Assembly: GCF_014636865.1 (NCBI RefSeq) | Contig: NZ_BMER01000001.1 | Coordinates: forward strand, 1,228,718 to 1,292,717 | Direction: 5' to 3' | Origin: Parapedobacter pyrenivorans | GTDB taxonomy: Bacteria; Bacteroidota; Bacteroidia; Sphingobacteriales; Sphingobacteriaceae | Length of the DNA: 64,000 bases | In this document: piece by piece, positions 26,504-36,262 of the stretch | How positions within the stretch are numbered: the first letter of the stretch is position 1 | Layout: each line of letters opens with the position of its first letter | Made by a program: the position numbers and the translations under genes | The notes under the pieces: generated by a model | Database searches by the model: none | The model's input: the letters and a program-made list of their open reading frames with translations, nothing else | Told to the model about the DNA's origin: nothing

Positions 26504-27994
26504 ATGAAATTAATAGCTAAACAAAATATTATCAGGGGCTTCCTAGCGATGCTGGTCGCTACGATGATCCTATCGTCATGCCAGGATAACCTCTCATTGG
26601 ATCCCATCAGTGAGATTTCAAACTCTTCGTTCTGGAAGACGGAAGACGATGCGAGGGGCGGAATGTACGGGATGTACACACGGTTTCGCAGCGAGGCACA
26701 GACTAAACTCTTCCTTTGGGGCGAAGCGCGCAGTGATGTCATGGAGCGGAGTTTGGGCGGTACCAACAATTACGAGCGCTACTACCTGAATTCGCTGGAC
26801 CGGAATTTTGCCGGCCCGGATTGGATGGGCTTGTATACCGTGGTGCACGATGCGAATCTCCTGATCAAGAACGTACCGAACATTCCTTTCGCTGACGAAT
26901 CGGACAAACAAGCAATTTTAGCACAGGCGCATACCATGCGGGCATTCGTCTACTTTATCATGGCTCGTACCTGGGGCGGGGTGCCGCTGGTAACCGATCC
27001 CACGGAAGGTTATAGCCCGGATATGACGCAACGGGTAAAGGCTCCTGTATCGGAGATCTTCGGATTGATCAAGCAGGATATCGATCAGGCACTTGCCTAC
27101 TATCCCGACAATACGTTTCCCACCGGACGTTTCTTCTGGTCTAAACCGGCCGCGCTGACGCTCAAGGGGGACGTTTACCTCTGGACGGCCAAGCGCCAGG
27201 GTGGTGGCGACTCCGATGCAGAAATCGCAATGGCCGCATTGAACGAGGCTAGAAATGCAGATGTGACGTTGCTGGACGATTTCTCACAGGTGTCTGCCTA
27301 TGGCAACAAGGGAAATAAGGAAATCGTGATGGCGATCCGGTTCCAGGAGCTGGAGACGGGTAATATATCAGCGTATCAGGATATGTATATGTCCAGCGCA
27401 TTTCTATCGGCCGATATGGACGAAGCCACACGGGCAGCTATCGGCACGCTGGGCGGAAATCCGTATTGGCGTATTTCCGATGAGGTAAGGCCGCAATTTT
27501 CCGATGCTGACCAACGGAAGGCAGCGACCTACCTGGATATCTTTACGAATGGCGGCCAGGATCATTACGGTGCCGTGCAGCTAAAGTTTAAGGGTACGGT
27601 GATTGGTGGTGCACGCCAATTCATCGACGATTTTGTCATCTACCGGTATGCGGATATCTTGTTGTTGCTTGCAGAAGCGAAAAATGTGCTCGGCATGGAC
27701 CCCACTGAAGAAATGAATGCGGTCCGCGAACGTGCGTATGGTGAGCAGTTTGCGAGCCATGTGTTTGTAAACGCCGATCCCGAAGCGAATGACGAGGCGA
27801 TTCTACAAGAGCGGCTGTTTGAATTCGCATTGGAGGGTAAGCGTTGGTGGGACTTGGTGAGGTTTGGAAAAGCTTTCGAATTGGTGCCGTCACTGCGTGA
27901 CAGGGCCGATGAGCAGCACCTGCTACTTTTCCCGATTTCCGAAACAACCCTGAGCTTGGAGCCCAATGTGGAGCAGAATGACGGTTATAACTAA
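26504..27994 (+). CDS. SusD/RagB-family outer-membrane lipoprotein (NanU-like by context)
   Basis: 496 residues, lipobox MILSSC (Cys26), then a SusD fold: helical N-terminal half (SNSSFWKTEDDARGGMYGMYTRF), the AQAHTMRAFVYFIMARTWGGVPL segment typical of SusD, and a C-terminal FEFALEGKRWWDLVRFGKA block followed by a conserved LFPIS segment. It starts 17 bp after susC and is its surface partner. Ligand unknown; a sialic-acid-like sugar is inferred from the operon. Confidence 0.95.
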   Translation: MKLIAKQNIIRGFLAMLVATMILSSCQDNLSLDPISEISNSSFWKTEDDARGGMYGMYTRFRSEAQTKLFLWGEARSDVMERSLGGTNNYERYYLNSLDRNFAGPDWMGLYTVVHDANLLIKNVPNIPFADESDKQAILAQAHTMRAFVYFIMARTWGGVPLVTDPTEGYSPDMTQRVKAPVSEIFGLIKQDIDQALAYYPDNTFPTGRFFWSKPAALTLKGDVYLWTAKRQGGGDSDAEIAMAALNEARNADVTLLDDFSQVSAYGNKGNKEIVMAIRFQELETGNISAYQDMYMSSAFLSADMDEATRAAIGTLGGNPYWRISDEVRPQFSDADQRKAATYLDIFTNGGQDHYGAVQLKFKGTVIGGARQFIDDFVIYRYADILLLLAEAKNVLGMDPTEEMNAVRERAYGEQFASHVFVNADPEANDEAILQERLFEFALEGKRWWDLVRFGKAFELVPSLRDRADEQHLLLFPISETTLSLEPNVEQNDGYN

Positions 27995-28019
27995 TCAATA
28001 ATAAACACAGCGATAGGAA

Positions 28020-29177
28020 ATGAAGAAACTACGTAAAATGAGCAGCTTGGTCTTAGGTTTAGCCTGGCTGGTATTGGCAACGGTATCGTGCCAGCACAAT
28101 GCCGCCTCGGAGAATGGCGAAAACGTGACGGATAGCTTGGATAAGGAGCTCGTACTGAAACTGGCTCCCGGTGCTGATAATCCCCGAAACAGCGAGGGTG
28201 ATTTCATCACGTTGAAGGATGGACGGATCTTATTCGTATATAGCCGCTATACCGGGGAATCGACCAGCGACCATGCGCCAGCATACCTTGCCGGCCGCAT
28301 CTCTGCCGATAACGGAAAAACATGGACCGAAACGGATGAGCTCATCGTAGAGAAGGAGGGCGATATGAATGTGATGTCGGTCTCCTTGCTGCGCCTTCAA
28401 AATGGGAAGATCGCCTTGTTTTATTTGCGGAAAAATGCGGTGACCGACTGCATACCCATGATGCGGATTTCTGACGATGAAGCGAAAACATGGAGCGAAC
28501 CCATCGCCTGCATCACCGATAAGCAAGGGTATTTTGTACTGAATAACGACCGGGTCATCCAACTGGAAGATGGCCGGTTGATGATGGCCGTGGCGCTGCA
28601 TCAAACGCCGAATGGCGAATGGAAAAATGAGGCAACGTTATATGCGTATTATTCGGATGATGATGGGCAGACGTGGACATCGAGCGAGGCAGTTCCGAAT
28701 AATCAGGGTGTGATTACACAGGAGCCGGGGCTGATGGAATTGAAGGATGGTCGCATCATGATGTACATCCGGGCAAGTGGTGGAGCACAGCAGTTGTCAT
28801 ACTCGTCAGACAAGGGTAAAACCTGGAGTCCGATAGAAAAGAGCAATATCCCTTCGCCGCTTTCGCCGGCGACCATCAAGCGGATACCCGAAACCGGTGA
28901 TTTGCTGTTGGTCTGGAATAACAATGATGGCAGCAATCCAGCCATCAAGGACAAGCGGACACCGCTTACCATCGCCGTGTCCAAAGACGAAGGAAAGACG
29001 TGGTCGCACCAGCAGGATATCGAAACCGATCCGGACGGCTGGTATTGCTATATCGCCGTGCATTTTACCGATGACGGTCAGGTATTGTTGGGTTATTGCG
29101 CAGGCAGTATTGCCAAGAAAACCCACCTTTCCGTGACGGATATCACACGCTTGGGTTTGGACGAGGTTTATCGATGA
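28020..29177 (+). CDS. Sialidase-like beta-propeller lipoprotein 1
   Basis: 385 residues with lipobox ATVSC. Five Asp-box repeats (SADNGKTW, SDDEAKTW, SDDDGQTW, SSDKGKTW, SKDEGKTW) define the six-bladed sialidase superfamily fold. The canonical FRIP arginine motif of GH33 sialidases is not visible; the N-terminus instead has NPRNSEGDFITLKDGRI. It may cleave a related ulosonic acid or be a non-canonical glycosidase. The stop overlaps the next start by four bases. It shares family, but modest identity, with the propellers at 30796, 31997 and 36263. Confidence 0.85.
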   Translation: MKKLRKMSSLVLGLAWLVLATVSCQHNAASENGENVTDSLDKELVLKLAPGADNPRNSEGDFITLKDGRILFVYSRYTGESTSDHAPAYLAGRISADNGKTWTETDELIVEKEGDMNVMSVSLLRLQNGKIALFYLRKNAVTDCIPMMRISDDEAKTWSEPIACITDKQGYFVLNNDRVIQLEDGRLMMAVALHQTPNGEWKNEATLYAYYSDDDGQTWTSSEAVPNNQGVITQEPGLMELKDGRIMMYIRASGGAQQLSYSSDKGKTWSPIEKSNIPSPLSPATIKRIPETGDLLLVWNNNDGSNPAIKDKRTPLTIAVSKDEGKTWSHQQDIETDPDGWYCYIAVHFTDDGQVLLGYCAGSIAKKTHLSVTDITRLGLDEVYR

Positions 29178-30076
29178 ACGGATATTCAACGACTATGAAC
29201 GAAAAAGGGTTAGCAGGTGTCGTTATCGCCTTACCGACACCACTCCATCCGGATGAAACCGTGGATGTGGAATCGTTGTGCCGGCTTATGGACCATACCA
29301 TCAATGGCGATGCCGATGCGATCATGATCGGTGGGACGATGGGCGAAGGCGTGGCGTTGCTCGATAGCCAGAAGCGGATATTGGTTGAAACAGCAGCAGC
29401 CCATAATGCGGGGCGGATTACGTTGCTGGCAACCGTATCCGAAACGTCGACGAAACGGAGTATTGATTTTGTCCGATCGATCCGGCATTGCCCGGTTGAT
29501 TATTGGGTATGCACCAGCCCCTACTACAATAAGTTCCCTGATCCACAGAGTGTACTGACCCATATTGCGGAAATCAGAGGGAGCAGCGACCGGCCGCTGG
29601 TATTTTACAACGCACCGCTCGCCACTGGTAACCCCGTGGATGTGGATACCTTGGATCGCATATTGAACATGGAGGGTATCGCGGGTGTGAAAGATTCCAG
29701 CACAAACTTCGGCCTATTCATGGAAATGCTGCGCAGGTATCCTAAGGGAGACAGGCCGGCGTCCATCATGCAGGGGGATGAATCGGTGTTTGACGTAAGC
29801 TTGCTTCTGGGGGCTGATGGGGTAGTATCCGGCGGCGGCGTCGTATTCGTCGAGCTGCTGAAGGAGCTGTATGCTACGGCTTGTTCCAACAACCCGGCCC
29901 AATCGATGGAATTGCAACGCCGCTTGTCGCAAGAATTGCGTGCGTTGCTGGGGCCGCGGGCAGGAAGGGATTGGGTGGCTAAGATCAAGCAACGACTGGT
30001 CGATATGGATGTGATTGGTGCATCTCATGTGTCCGCGCCGTTTTTGACCAATATAGACACGGTGGGGGATGAATGA
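29174..30076 (+). CDS. DHDPS/N-acetylneuraminate-lyase-family aldolase 1
   Basis: 300-residue class I aldolase of the DapA/NanA family, cytosolic. Motifs: GGTMGEG for substrate carboxylate binding (canonical GTTGE or GSTGE), SPYYNK and FYNAP with the catalytic Tyr, and AGVKDSS with the Schiff-base Lys. In place of the NAL GSTYN segment it has SGGGVV, so it looks more like KDG/DHDPS-type enzymes than true NAL. ATG 29174 overlaps the preceding stop (ATGA); ATG 29195 is an alternative. It probably cleaves a 2-keto-3-deoxy acid to pyruvate plus an aldehyde. Confidence 0.9.
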   Translation: MNGYSTTMNEKGLAGVVIALPTPLHPDETVDVESLCRLMDHTINGDADAIMIGGTMGEGVALLDSQKRILVETAAAHNAGRITLLATVSETSTKRSIDFVRSIRHCPVDYWVCTSPYYNKFPDPQSVLTHIAEIRGSSDRPLVFYNAPLATGNPVDVDTLDRILNMEGIAGVKDSSTNFGLFMEMLRRYPKGDRPASIMQGDESVFDVSLLLGADGVVSGGGVVFVELLKELYATACSNNPAQSMELQRRLSQELRALLGPRAGRDWVAKIKQRLVDMDVIGASHVSAPFLTNIDTVGDE

Positions 30077-30803
30077 TCGCTGCCGCATCTTCCGCTTTGC
30101 CAGCATGGTTTTGCTTTTGGCGTTTGGTTGCCTGAAGAGCCAAGGTGCTGTGGTGGAAGGCGATACATTGGTAATCGTAGCGTTCGGTAATTCGACAACG
30201 GCACCACGCGCCGGTGTCGAAGCGGTGTATCCCGAGCGGTTGCATCGCATACTGGTAGATCGTGGCGTACCGAACCGGATCGTCAATGCTGGGCTTGGTG
30301 GCAGCCATACCGGATCTATTACGGACAATGCCCGCCATCAGGTTGCTCATGGCCGCGATCGCTTTAAGGAAGCGGTATTGGCGCATCAGCCCAAATGGGT
30401 CATCATCTGGTTCGGGATCAACGATGCCTGGGTAGATGACGAGACAACAGGGCAACCCCGGATTCCCCTTGCGGATTATAAGCAAAACTTGATTTTTTTC
30501 ATCCAATCGATTCGGCAAGCGGGCGGGGATGTGGTACTGCTCACACCCAACCCGTTGGGTGCACGGTATGAACCGTGGCGGCTTAACCGCTTGCAGCGGT
30601 ATCGCAAAGCGACAATACGGATTGCCCGGACGTACCACACGCAGCTTGTAGATGTCTGGGGGTTGTGTACGGATTACGTACGGCAGCATCGGGCAACGAT
30701 GGATAACCTTCTGCTGGATGGCATGCATCCGAATGATAGCATGCACAAACTCACCGCCGAAGCGGTGGCAGATCGGCTACTGACCAAAATAGATAATGAC
30801 TAA
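30069..30803 (+). CDS. SGNH/GDSL-family esterase 1
   Basis: 244 residues with an N-terminal hydrophobic signal (SMVLLLAFGCLKSQGA). SGNH blocks: FGNSTT (nucleophile Ser in a GNS variant of GDS), GLGGSHT (Gly), FGINDA (Asn) and DGMHPN (Asp and His). Likely an exported O-acetylesterase that deacetylates the sugar before cleavage, by analogy with NanS-type sialate O-acetylesterases. It overlaps the aldolase stop by eight bases and the next start by eight. Confidence 0.88.
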   Translation: MNDRCRIFRFASMVLLLAFGCLKSQGAVVEGDTLVIVAFGNSTTAPRAGVEAVYPERLHRILVDRGVPNRIVNAGLGGSHTGSITDNARHQVAHGRDRFKEAVLAHQPKWVIIWFGINDAWVDDETTGQPRIPLADYKQNLIFFIQSIRQAGGDVVLLTPNPLGARYEPWRLNRLQRYRKATIRIARTYHTQLVDVWGLCTDYVRQHRATMDNLLLDGMHPNDSMHKLTAEAVADRLLTKIDND

Positions 30804-31989
30804 AAATGAAAAACCAATGATGACGAAAAACATGATCGTGCTGTGCAAACGCTTGTCGTTTGTTTGGCTATTGGCTATTGCGGTTAATGTGCAGGCACAG
30901 CAGCCGAACCCAGGACCGGGCAGCTTTACTGACCAGGGACATTGGATACCGGAGGTCGCAAAAGAAATGAAGGGACTGAAAATGGGCCCCTTTGTGCGAC
31001 TCTCGGACGGCGGGATATTGACGATCGATGGCGCGCAGAGCTTCATCAGCCACGATAACGGGAAAAACTGGACGGCCTACACGATTTTCGCCGATAGTTC
31101 ACGCTATGAAATCCGGCCCGAGCGGGCGCTCCTGCGTACGTCAAGCGATGTGATCGTGCTTGCCTTTGCCAATGATCGCGAACGGGCAAACTGGAAGTGG
31201 GATGAGAAAATCTCCGATTCGCCGGGGGCTACGCTGCCCACGTATACCGTGCGGAGTACAGATGGCGGGAAGAGCTGGGAGGAGCCGCAGCAATTGCATA
31301 GCGAATGGACGGGTGCCATACGCGATATCATCGAGACCGCCGAGGGTAACATCGTGTTTACCACGATGATGATGCGGCACAACCCGGGCCATCACACCGT
31401 ATTGACCTATACGAGCAAAGACCAGGGGAAAACCTGGATACGCAGTAATGTCATTGACCTAGGGGGCGTAGGACACCACAGCGGTGTCACCGAATCAACG
31501 CTCGTTCAACTGAAGGATGGAAGGTTGTGGATGTTGCTACGGACCAATTGGGGTATGTTTTGGGAAGTTTATTCGAATGACGATGGACTGACGTGGACGG
31601 ATGTAAAGACCACCACGATCAATGCCAGTGCTTCACCAGGGATCATTAAAAGATTGGCCAGTGGCGGATTGGTATTGGTGTGGAACCGGCAGTTTCCCGA
31701 AGGCCGAACGGACTATCCGTTGATAGGCGGTGACAACCAATGGGCGGAAGTACGGGCAAGCGCGCATCGGGAAGAATTGTCGATCGCATTTTCGACAGAC
31801 GAAGGGAAAACCTGGAGTAAACCCCGGATCATTGCCAAATGTACCGAGAAATCGAAATACATGAAATTGCCGGGTGGGGGAAAGGATATTTCATACCCGT
31901 ATTTCTTTGAAGCCAACCCCGGTGAATTTTGGATAACGACCTGGCGTGGTGGTTTACGTGTTAAGCTCAACGAGGCCGACATCAACTAA
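30796..31989 (+). CDS. Sialidase-like beta-propeller protein 2
   Basis: 397 residues including a signal peptide ending VQAQ. Asp-box-type repeats include SHDNGKNW, STDGGKSW, SKDQGKTW, SNDDGLTW and STDEGKTW. There are several conserved Arg residues (FVRLSDGG, VLLRTNWG-like segment) but no clear FRIP motif. ATG 30796 overlaps the preceding stop; ATG 30817 gives a tighter signal peptide and is also possible. Periplasmic or secreted. Its closest relatives within the window are the propellers at 28020 and 31997. Confidence 0.85.
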   Translation: MTKNEKPMMTKNMIVLCKRLSFVWLLAIAVNVQAQQPNPGPGSFTDQGHWIPEVAKEMKGLKMGPFVRLSDGGILTIDGAQSFISHDNGKNWTAYTIFADSSRYEIRPERALLRTSSDVIVLAFANDRERANWKWDEKISDSPGATLPTYTVRSTDGGKSWEEPQQLHSEWTGAIRDIIETAEGNIVFTTMMMRHNPGHHTVLTYTSKDQGKTWIRSNVIDLGGVGHHSGVTESTLVQLKDGRLWMLLRTNWGMFWEVYSNDDGLTWTDVKTTTINASASPGIIKRLASGGLVLVWNRQFPEGRTDYPLIGGDNQWAEVRASAHREELSIAFSTDEGKTWSKPRIIAKCTEKSKYMKLPGGGKDISYPYFFEANPGEFWITTWRGGLRVKLNEADIN

Positions 31990-31996
31990 GACACGC

Positions 31997-33721
31997 ATGA
32001 AAGGGATACATTTCCTGGCAATGATTTGCGGTATCGCGTGCGGGTTCTTGCTGCCCGCGATGTCTTCAGCGCAACTGCCGCATGGAGCGAGCGAAGTCGA
32101 GGCTTCACTGCCTTCATCGGGCTTTGGCATGCGCCTCCGCCCGGCCCCACTTCATAGCAAAGCCGTGCGTGAACCGGCAATTGTCAAATCCGCCGCCAGC
32201 AATGAGGCAACGATGATCAGACGTTCTTCCGGTGAACTGGTCATTTTCTTTATCAACCGGCCAGGCGATGCAAACAAGATGATGGTTATCCGTTCGCATG
32301 ACGACGGGATTTCATGGAGTGAACCCGCCGTGGCGTTTGACCTACCCGGCCAAGCGTATTATGCCAATCAGGTCCTGGAGGATGATCAGGGTACATTACA
32401 TGTGGTCTTCCATCTCTTTTCTTCGGGAACAAACGGATACCGGGGGCGTCACCTCGATCTGTGGCACACCCAAAAGCGGTTGGATGCCGACTGGGAGAAG
32501 CCTAAAAAAATATATGATGGCTATGTGGGATCGATGCGTGGCTTCATCCAGCTATCGAACGGCCGCCTGTTGCTTGCATTCGCACGTGCCATGCCAGCCC
32601 GGGAACAGAAGCCTGCGCCGGGAGCGGCCGATTATGGGTGGAATGAGACCATTGCCTGCTATTCGGACGACCACGGCGATACGTGGGAGCTGTCGCCGGG
32701 CACCGTTAATATTGCGGTTGATCCAACAAATATCACGCGGTATGGGGGCGTAGAACCCGCAATCATCCAACTGACCGATGGTCGGGTATGGATGCTGGTC
32801 CGGACGAATAAGGGACAGCTGTATGAGTCGTTTTCAGGGGATGGTGGATCGACGTGGTCGCCACCGCAGCCCACACCCTTTATTTCATCGGATTCACCGG
32901 CAACATTGCTCCGACTCCGCGATGGCCGATTGGTCATACTCTGGTCGGCCAATCAACGGTATGACGATCAACGGAGCTATGCCAACGGCGGGCGGGAGGT
33001 GCTTCATGCAGCGATATCCAGCGATGACGGAAAGACCTGGAAAGGATTCAGGGAAGTGCTGGTGAGCCCGGTATCATCTGCCGAAAAGGGAGATCGGGGT
33101 ACGGCCTATCCTTCTGCCGTTGAAAACAGTGATGGCAAGGTGGTATTCGTGTCTGGACAAGCCGAAGAACGCGCGATCGTGATGTTTGATCCCGACTGGC
33201 TTGCACATCGCGCCGCGGGCGACGACTTCCGAAAAGGCTTCGTACAATGGACGTTTTTTGGCATCGATGCCGGCTTTTCATTGGATATTCCCGCGCGCGG
33301 GGAGAAAAAAGCGCTTTGCGTTCAGCCACAGGCATCAGCAGGCCATGCCGCCGTATGGAATTTCCCAGCTGCGGAAAGCGGGCAGCTTACCGTGCATTTT
33401 TACACAACAGACGTCAATCCCGGTATCGAATTGGCGTTGACCGATCACTTCAGCGTATCACATGATACGTTGGCTGCCAAACATGCAGTCGTTCGCTTTT
33501 CCTTACCGGAATCCAAAATCAGCGGATCCGGCAAATTGAAGGTCGAAATTACGTGGGATAGCCAACGTGGCGACGCCCATATCAAGGTTAATGGCAAACC
33601 TGCTGGCACAGCAGCATTCAGCCGGAATACGGATTTCGGACTGAACTACCTCCGCGTGGGACAAGCAAGCACCACGTCAAGCGGCTATTACCTCACATCG
33701 GTTAAATTTGAGGCAAAATAG
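31997..33721 (+). CDS. Sialidase-like protein 3 with C-terminal beta-sandwich
   Basis: 574 residues; signal peptide ends MSSA. The N-terminal propeller (about 30-400) carries Asp boxes SHDDGISW, SDDHGDTW, SGDGGSTW and SDDGKTW. A further ~150 residues after VQWTFFGIDAGFSLDI resemble a concanavalin-like carbohydrate-binding or laminin-G-type sandwich, ending SSGYYLTSVKFEAK. ATG 31997 is chosen, 7 bp after the previous stop; a longer frame from 31946 overlaps the preceding gene. A canonical FRIP motif is not apparent. It may act on polymeric substrate at the surface or periplasm. Confidence 0.85.
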   Translation: MKGIHFLAMICGIACGFLLPAMSSAQLPHGASEVEASLPSSGFGMRLRPAPLHSKAVREPAIVKSAASNEATMIRRSSGELVIFFINRPGDANKMMVIRSHDDGISWSEPAVAFDLPGQAYYANQVLEDDQGTLHVVFHLFSSGTNGYRGRHLDLWHTQKRLDADWEKPKKIYDGYVGSMRGFIQLSNGRLLLAFARAMPAREQKPAPGAADYGWNETIACYSDDHGDTWELSPGTVNIAVDPTNITRYGGVEPAIIQLTDGRVWMLVRTNKGQLYESFSGDGGSTWSPPQPTPFISSDSPATLLRLRDGRLVILWSANQRYDDQRSYANGGREVLHAAISSDDGKTWKGFREVLVSPVSSAEKGDRGTAYPSAVENSDGKVVFVSGQAEERAIVMFDPDWLAHRAAGDDFRKGFVQWTFFGIDAGFSLDIPARGEKKALCVQPQASAGHAAVWNFPAAESGQLTVHFYTTDVNPGIELALTDHFSVSHDTLAAKHAVVRFSLPESKISGSGKLKVEITWDSQRGDAHIKVNGKPAGTAAFSRNTDFGLNYLRVGQASTTSSGYYLTSVKFEAK

Positions 33722-33727
33722 GATCGT

Positions 33728-34537
33728 ATGCATTCACGAAGAGGCTTTCTGAAGACAGGTTTATGGAGTATCGGTGCAATTTCGTCGCTTGGGTGGCGGG
33801 GTCCTGAAATACAACGGGATATGGTCCCCGGCTCCGTGCAACCGGGCAGCGTGGGCGACGAACTGGACAGGCTACAGGAGTACCTTAACGCAAAGCAGCC
33901 GACCGTGTGGCTTTTCACGGGCGATAGCATCACGCAGGGAGCGAAGCACACGCACGGGTGGCGTGCTTACCAAGAAGTCTTTGCCGAACGTATCCGCTGG
34001 GAACTGGGGCGGGTCCGGGATGTCGTGATTAATACGGCCGTTAGCGGAAACACCACGGCGGATCTATTGGCTGATGCGGAATGGCGGATTATCCGGTTCA
34101 AGCCGCAGGTGGTGTCGGTGATGATGGGGACCAATGACTGTGCGGATACCAAAAACATAACCCCGATGGATTTTGAGCGATACCTTATCCGAATCGTTGA
34201 CCTCATCCGGGGCACCGGTGCGATTCCGTTGCTGCACGTGCCGGCGCCGATTATCATCGAAAAGGCAAACGAAAGACGCCGTATCGCCGAGTATGCCGAC
34301 GTCGTGCGCACGGTAGCCGATTCCCGGCAGGTGTTTGCCATCGACCATTGGTTGCATTGGCAGTCGGTGATGCATAATAAAGGCGAAAAGCAGGTGTTTG
34401 CTGACTGGTTGAATGATCCGCTGCACCCGAATGGTACCGGACATTTGGAAATGGCCAGACTGCTGTTTAAACGCCTGCAAATTTTTGATCCAAAAGCACC
34501 CACGTGCGGCGCACCCTATTATGAAGGAGACCATTGA
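33728..34537 (+). CDS. SGNH/GDSL-family esterase 2, possible Tat substrate
   Basis: 269 residues. The N-terminus MHSRRGFLKTGLW matches a twin-arginine (SRRxFLK) signal. SGNH blocks are intact: FTGDSIT (Ser), SGNTT (Gly), MGTNDC (Asn) and DPLHPNGTGH (Asp and His). Likely a second sugar O-acetylesterase with different specificity from the one at 30069. Starts 6 bp after the sialidase-like gene. Confidence 0.88.
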   Translation: MHSRRGFLKTGLWSIGAISSLGWRGPEIQRDMVPGSVQPGSVGDELDRLQEYLNAKQPTVWLFTGDSITQGAKHTHGWRAYQEVFAERIRWELGRVRDVVINTAVSGNTTADLLADAEWRIIRFKPQVVSVMMGTNDCADTKNITPMDFERYLIRIVDLIRGTGAIPLLHVPAPIIIEKANERRRIAEYADVVRTVADSRQVFAIDHWLHWQSVMHNKGEKQVFADWLNDPLHPNGTGHLEMARLLFKRLQIFDPKAPTCGAPYYEGDH

Positions 34538-34538
34538 G

Positions 34539-35474
34539 ATGAATCGCACCCTGCATATCGAAAGCGGCAACAGCGGACCGAAGGTGCTGTTACTGGCCGG
34601 GGTACATGGCGATGAATATGAGCCGATCGTTGCGCTGATGGAACTCGCTGAAGAGCTCGCTGGCGTAATCCACCGCGGCAGTGTACTGATCGACCCGCTG
34701 GTTAATGCAGGGGCATATGAGGCAGTTAGCCGTTTTGGTGCCGATGGCTTGGATCTTGCCCGGGTATGCGCAGGCAGCGCAGACGGCTCACCTACCGAAC
34801 AGGCGGCTTATCGCGTGAGTGAGCGGATTAAGAATGCTGATGTGGTCATCGATTTACATACCGGCGGAATGGCGTTTGATATCTACCCGCTGGCCGGGTA
34901 TATGCTGCATCCGAATGCATCGGTATTGGAGCAGCAGCGCCAACTGGCACTGTCTACGGGCATGCCGTTGCTATGGGGCACCGACCATCGACCCGATGGC
35001 CGGACGCTCTCTGTGGCGCGGGATGCCGATATACCGGCCATTTACCTGGAATATGGCGGCGGAAGCGGATTTCGGAAACACGTTGCCGAACATTACAAAG
35101 AAGCCGTAAAGCGGATACTCGCCCAACTGAATATGCTCCGGAGCGACGGTATGAACATCCCCCAGTGGAAGTATTGGCTGGAAGACTACCGCACCGACAG
35201 CGGCTACTTGCAAAGCAGGATGCCCGCACCGGTGTCGGGCATGTTCGTACCCGATGTCGCTGTGGGCGATTGGGCACTGGCTGGACAACGTTTTGGCTGT
35301 ATTATCGACCCGTATACGCGCTCGAAACACGAGCTATTTGTGGAAGAGGCCGGACTGGTATTCTTACTGCAGCAACGGGTGTCCGTACAAAAAGGCGATG
35401 CCCTGGGCGGAATTATGAACGTAACATTAAACGAAAAAATCAGCATCGACAATGGAGAAGGTAGCAATCATTAG
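34539..35474 (+). CDS. Succinylglutamate desuccinylase/aspartoacylase-family zinc hydrolase
   Basis: 311 residues, cytosolic, M14-like AstE/AspA fold. Zinc ligands appear in GVHGDEYEP (His and Glu) and DLHTGG (His); the catalytic Glu is likely in IYLEYGGG. The family removes N-acyl groups from amino acids or amino sugars, which would fit deacylation of an N-acylated substrate. ATG 34539 is chosen because it follows a strong AAGGAG ribosome site (34524-34529) by 9 bp; ATG 34521 is possible. The downstream SDR start overlaps its end by 23 bases. Confidence 0.88.
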   Translation: MNRTLHIESGNSGPKVLLLAGVHGDEYEPIVALMELAEELAGVIHRGSVLIDPLVNAGAYEAVSRFGADGLDLARVCAGSADGSPTEQAAYRVSERIKNADVVIDLHTGGMAFDIYPLAGYMLHPNASVLEQQRQLALSTGMPLLWGTDHRPDGRTLSVARDADIPAIYLEYGGGSGFRKHVAEHYKEAVKRILAQLNMLRSDGMNIPQWKYWLEDYRTDSGYLQSRMPAPVSGMFVPDVAVGDWALAGQRFGCIIDPYTRSKHELFVEEAGLVFLLQQRVSVQKGDALGGIMNVTLNEKISIDNGEGSNH

Positions 35475-36261
35475 CGGTGCCTCACGGGGTATCGGATACG
35501 AGACCGCGGTGAAATTTGCCGAGCAGGGTTATCGGCTGGCCATTATGGCAAGGGAAGAGCATGACCTCCTGAAAGTACGGGATGCTATTGAAGGCCGATT
35601 TGGTACGCAGGTGTTGGTCCTGGCGGGCGACTTGGCCGAGCCCAGCTATTGGAATGCCGTTGTGGAAACGACAGTGGCCCGTTGGGGGCGCATCGATGTG
35701 TTAGTGAACAATGCCGCATGGCGGACGATCGACACGCTGAAGACTATACCACTGGACGATTGGGAACGAACCGTGCGGATCTGTTTGACCGCCCCGGCTT
35801 TCCTAACCAAATATGTGGCAGCCGTGATGGAACGTCAGCAAGAGGCCGGCGTCATCATCAATATCTCCAGTGTCATGGCTCAACGGGCGGGCGGTTACAG
35901 TCCGGCTTATATCGCCTGTAAGGGTGGTATCGAAAGCTTAACCTATGAAATGGCCACGTGTTACGGAAGAGACGGTATTCGTGTGGTGGGGGTAAGTCCG
36001 GGGAATGTACAGACGGCCATGAGCGGGGATTACCAAGACGTGAAAGGGAATAACATTTCCAAGCAGCTGGAGGCCGAGATGAATGAGATGACACCCTTGG
36101 GTAGGGCAGCCACACCCGGTGAAATCGCCGACCTGATCGCGTGGTTGGCGTCAGATCAGGCGTCTTTCATTACCGGCACGACGATTCTCGCCGATGGTGG
36201 GTTCAGCCATAATTTCAATAGCTATGCCAGTAAGAAACTCCAATTTCCTAAAGCGTTTTGA
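35452..36261 (+). CDS. SDR-family oxidoreductase 1
   Basis: 269-residue classical short-chain dehydrogenase. Cofactor motif SGASRGIG, NNAA, catalytic Ser in NISSVMAQ and YxxxK in AYIACKGG. A cytosolic NAD(P)-dependent oxidoreductase acting on a sugar hydroxyl or keto group. Its start lies inside the preceding gene (23-base overlap), so it is translationally coupled to the deacylase-like gene. Confidence 0.93.
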   Translation: MEKVAIISGASRGIGYETAVKFAEQGYRLAIMAREEHDLLKVRDAIEGRFGTQVLVLAGDLAEPSYWNAVVETTVARWGRIDVLVNNAAWRTIDTLKTIPLDDWERTVRICLTAPAFLTKYVAAVMERQQEAGVIINISSVMAQRAGGYSPAYIACKGGIESLTYEMATCYGRDGIRVVGVSPGNVQTAMSGDYQDVKGNNISKQLEAEMNEMTPLGRAATPGEIADLIAWLASDQASFITGTTILADGGFSHNFNSYASKKLQFPKAF

Positions 36262-36262
36262 A

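Noticed and set aside
33967-34503. Minus-strand frame of 178 codons opposite the second SGNH esterase
   Set aside because: Shadow frame of a gene with intact catalytic blocks; low-complexity composition.
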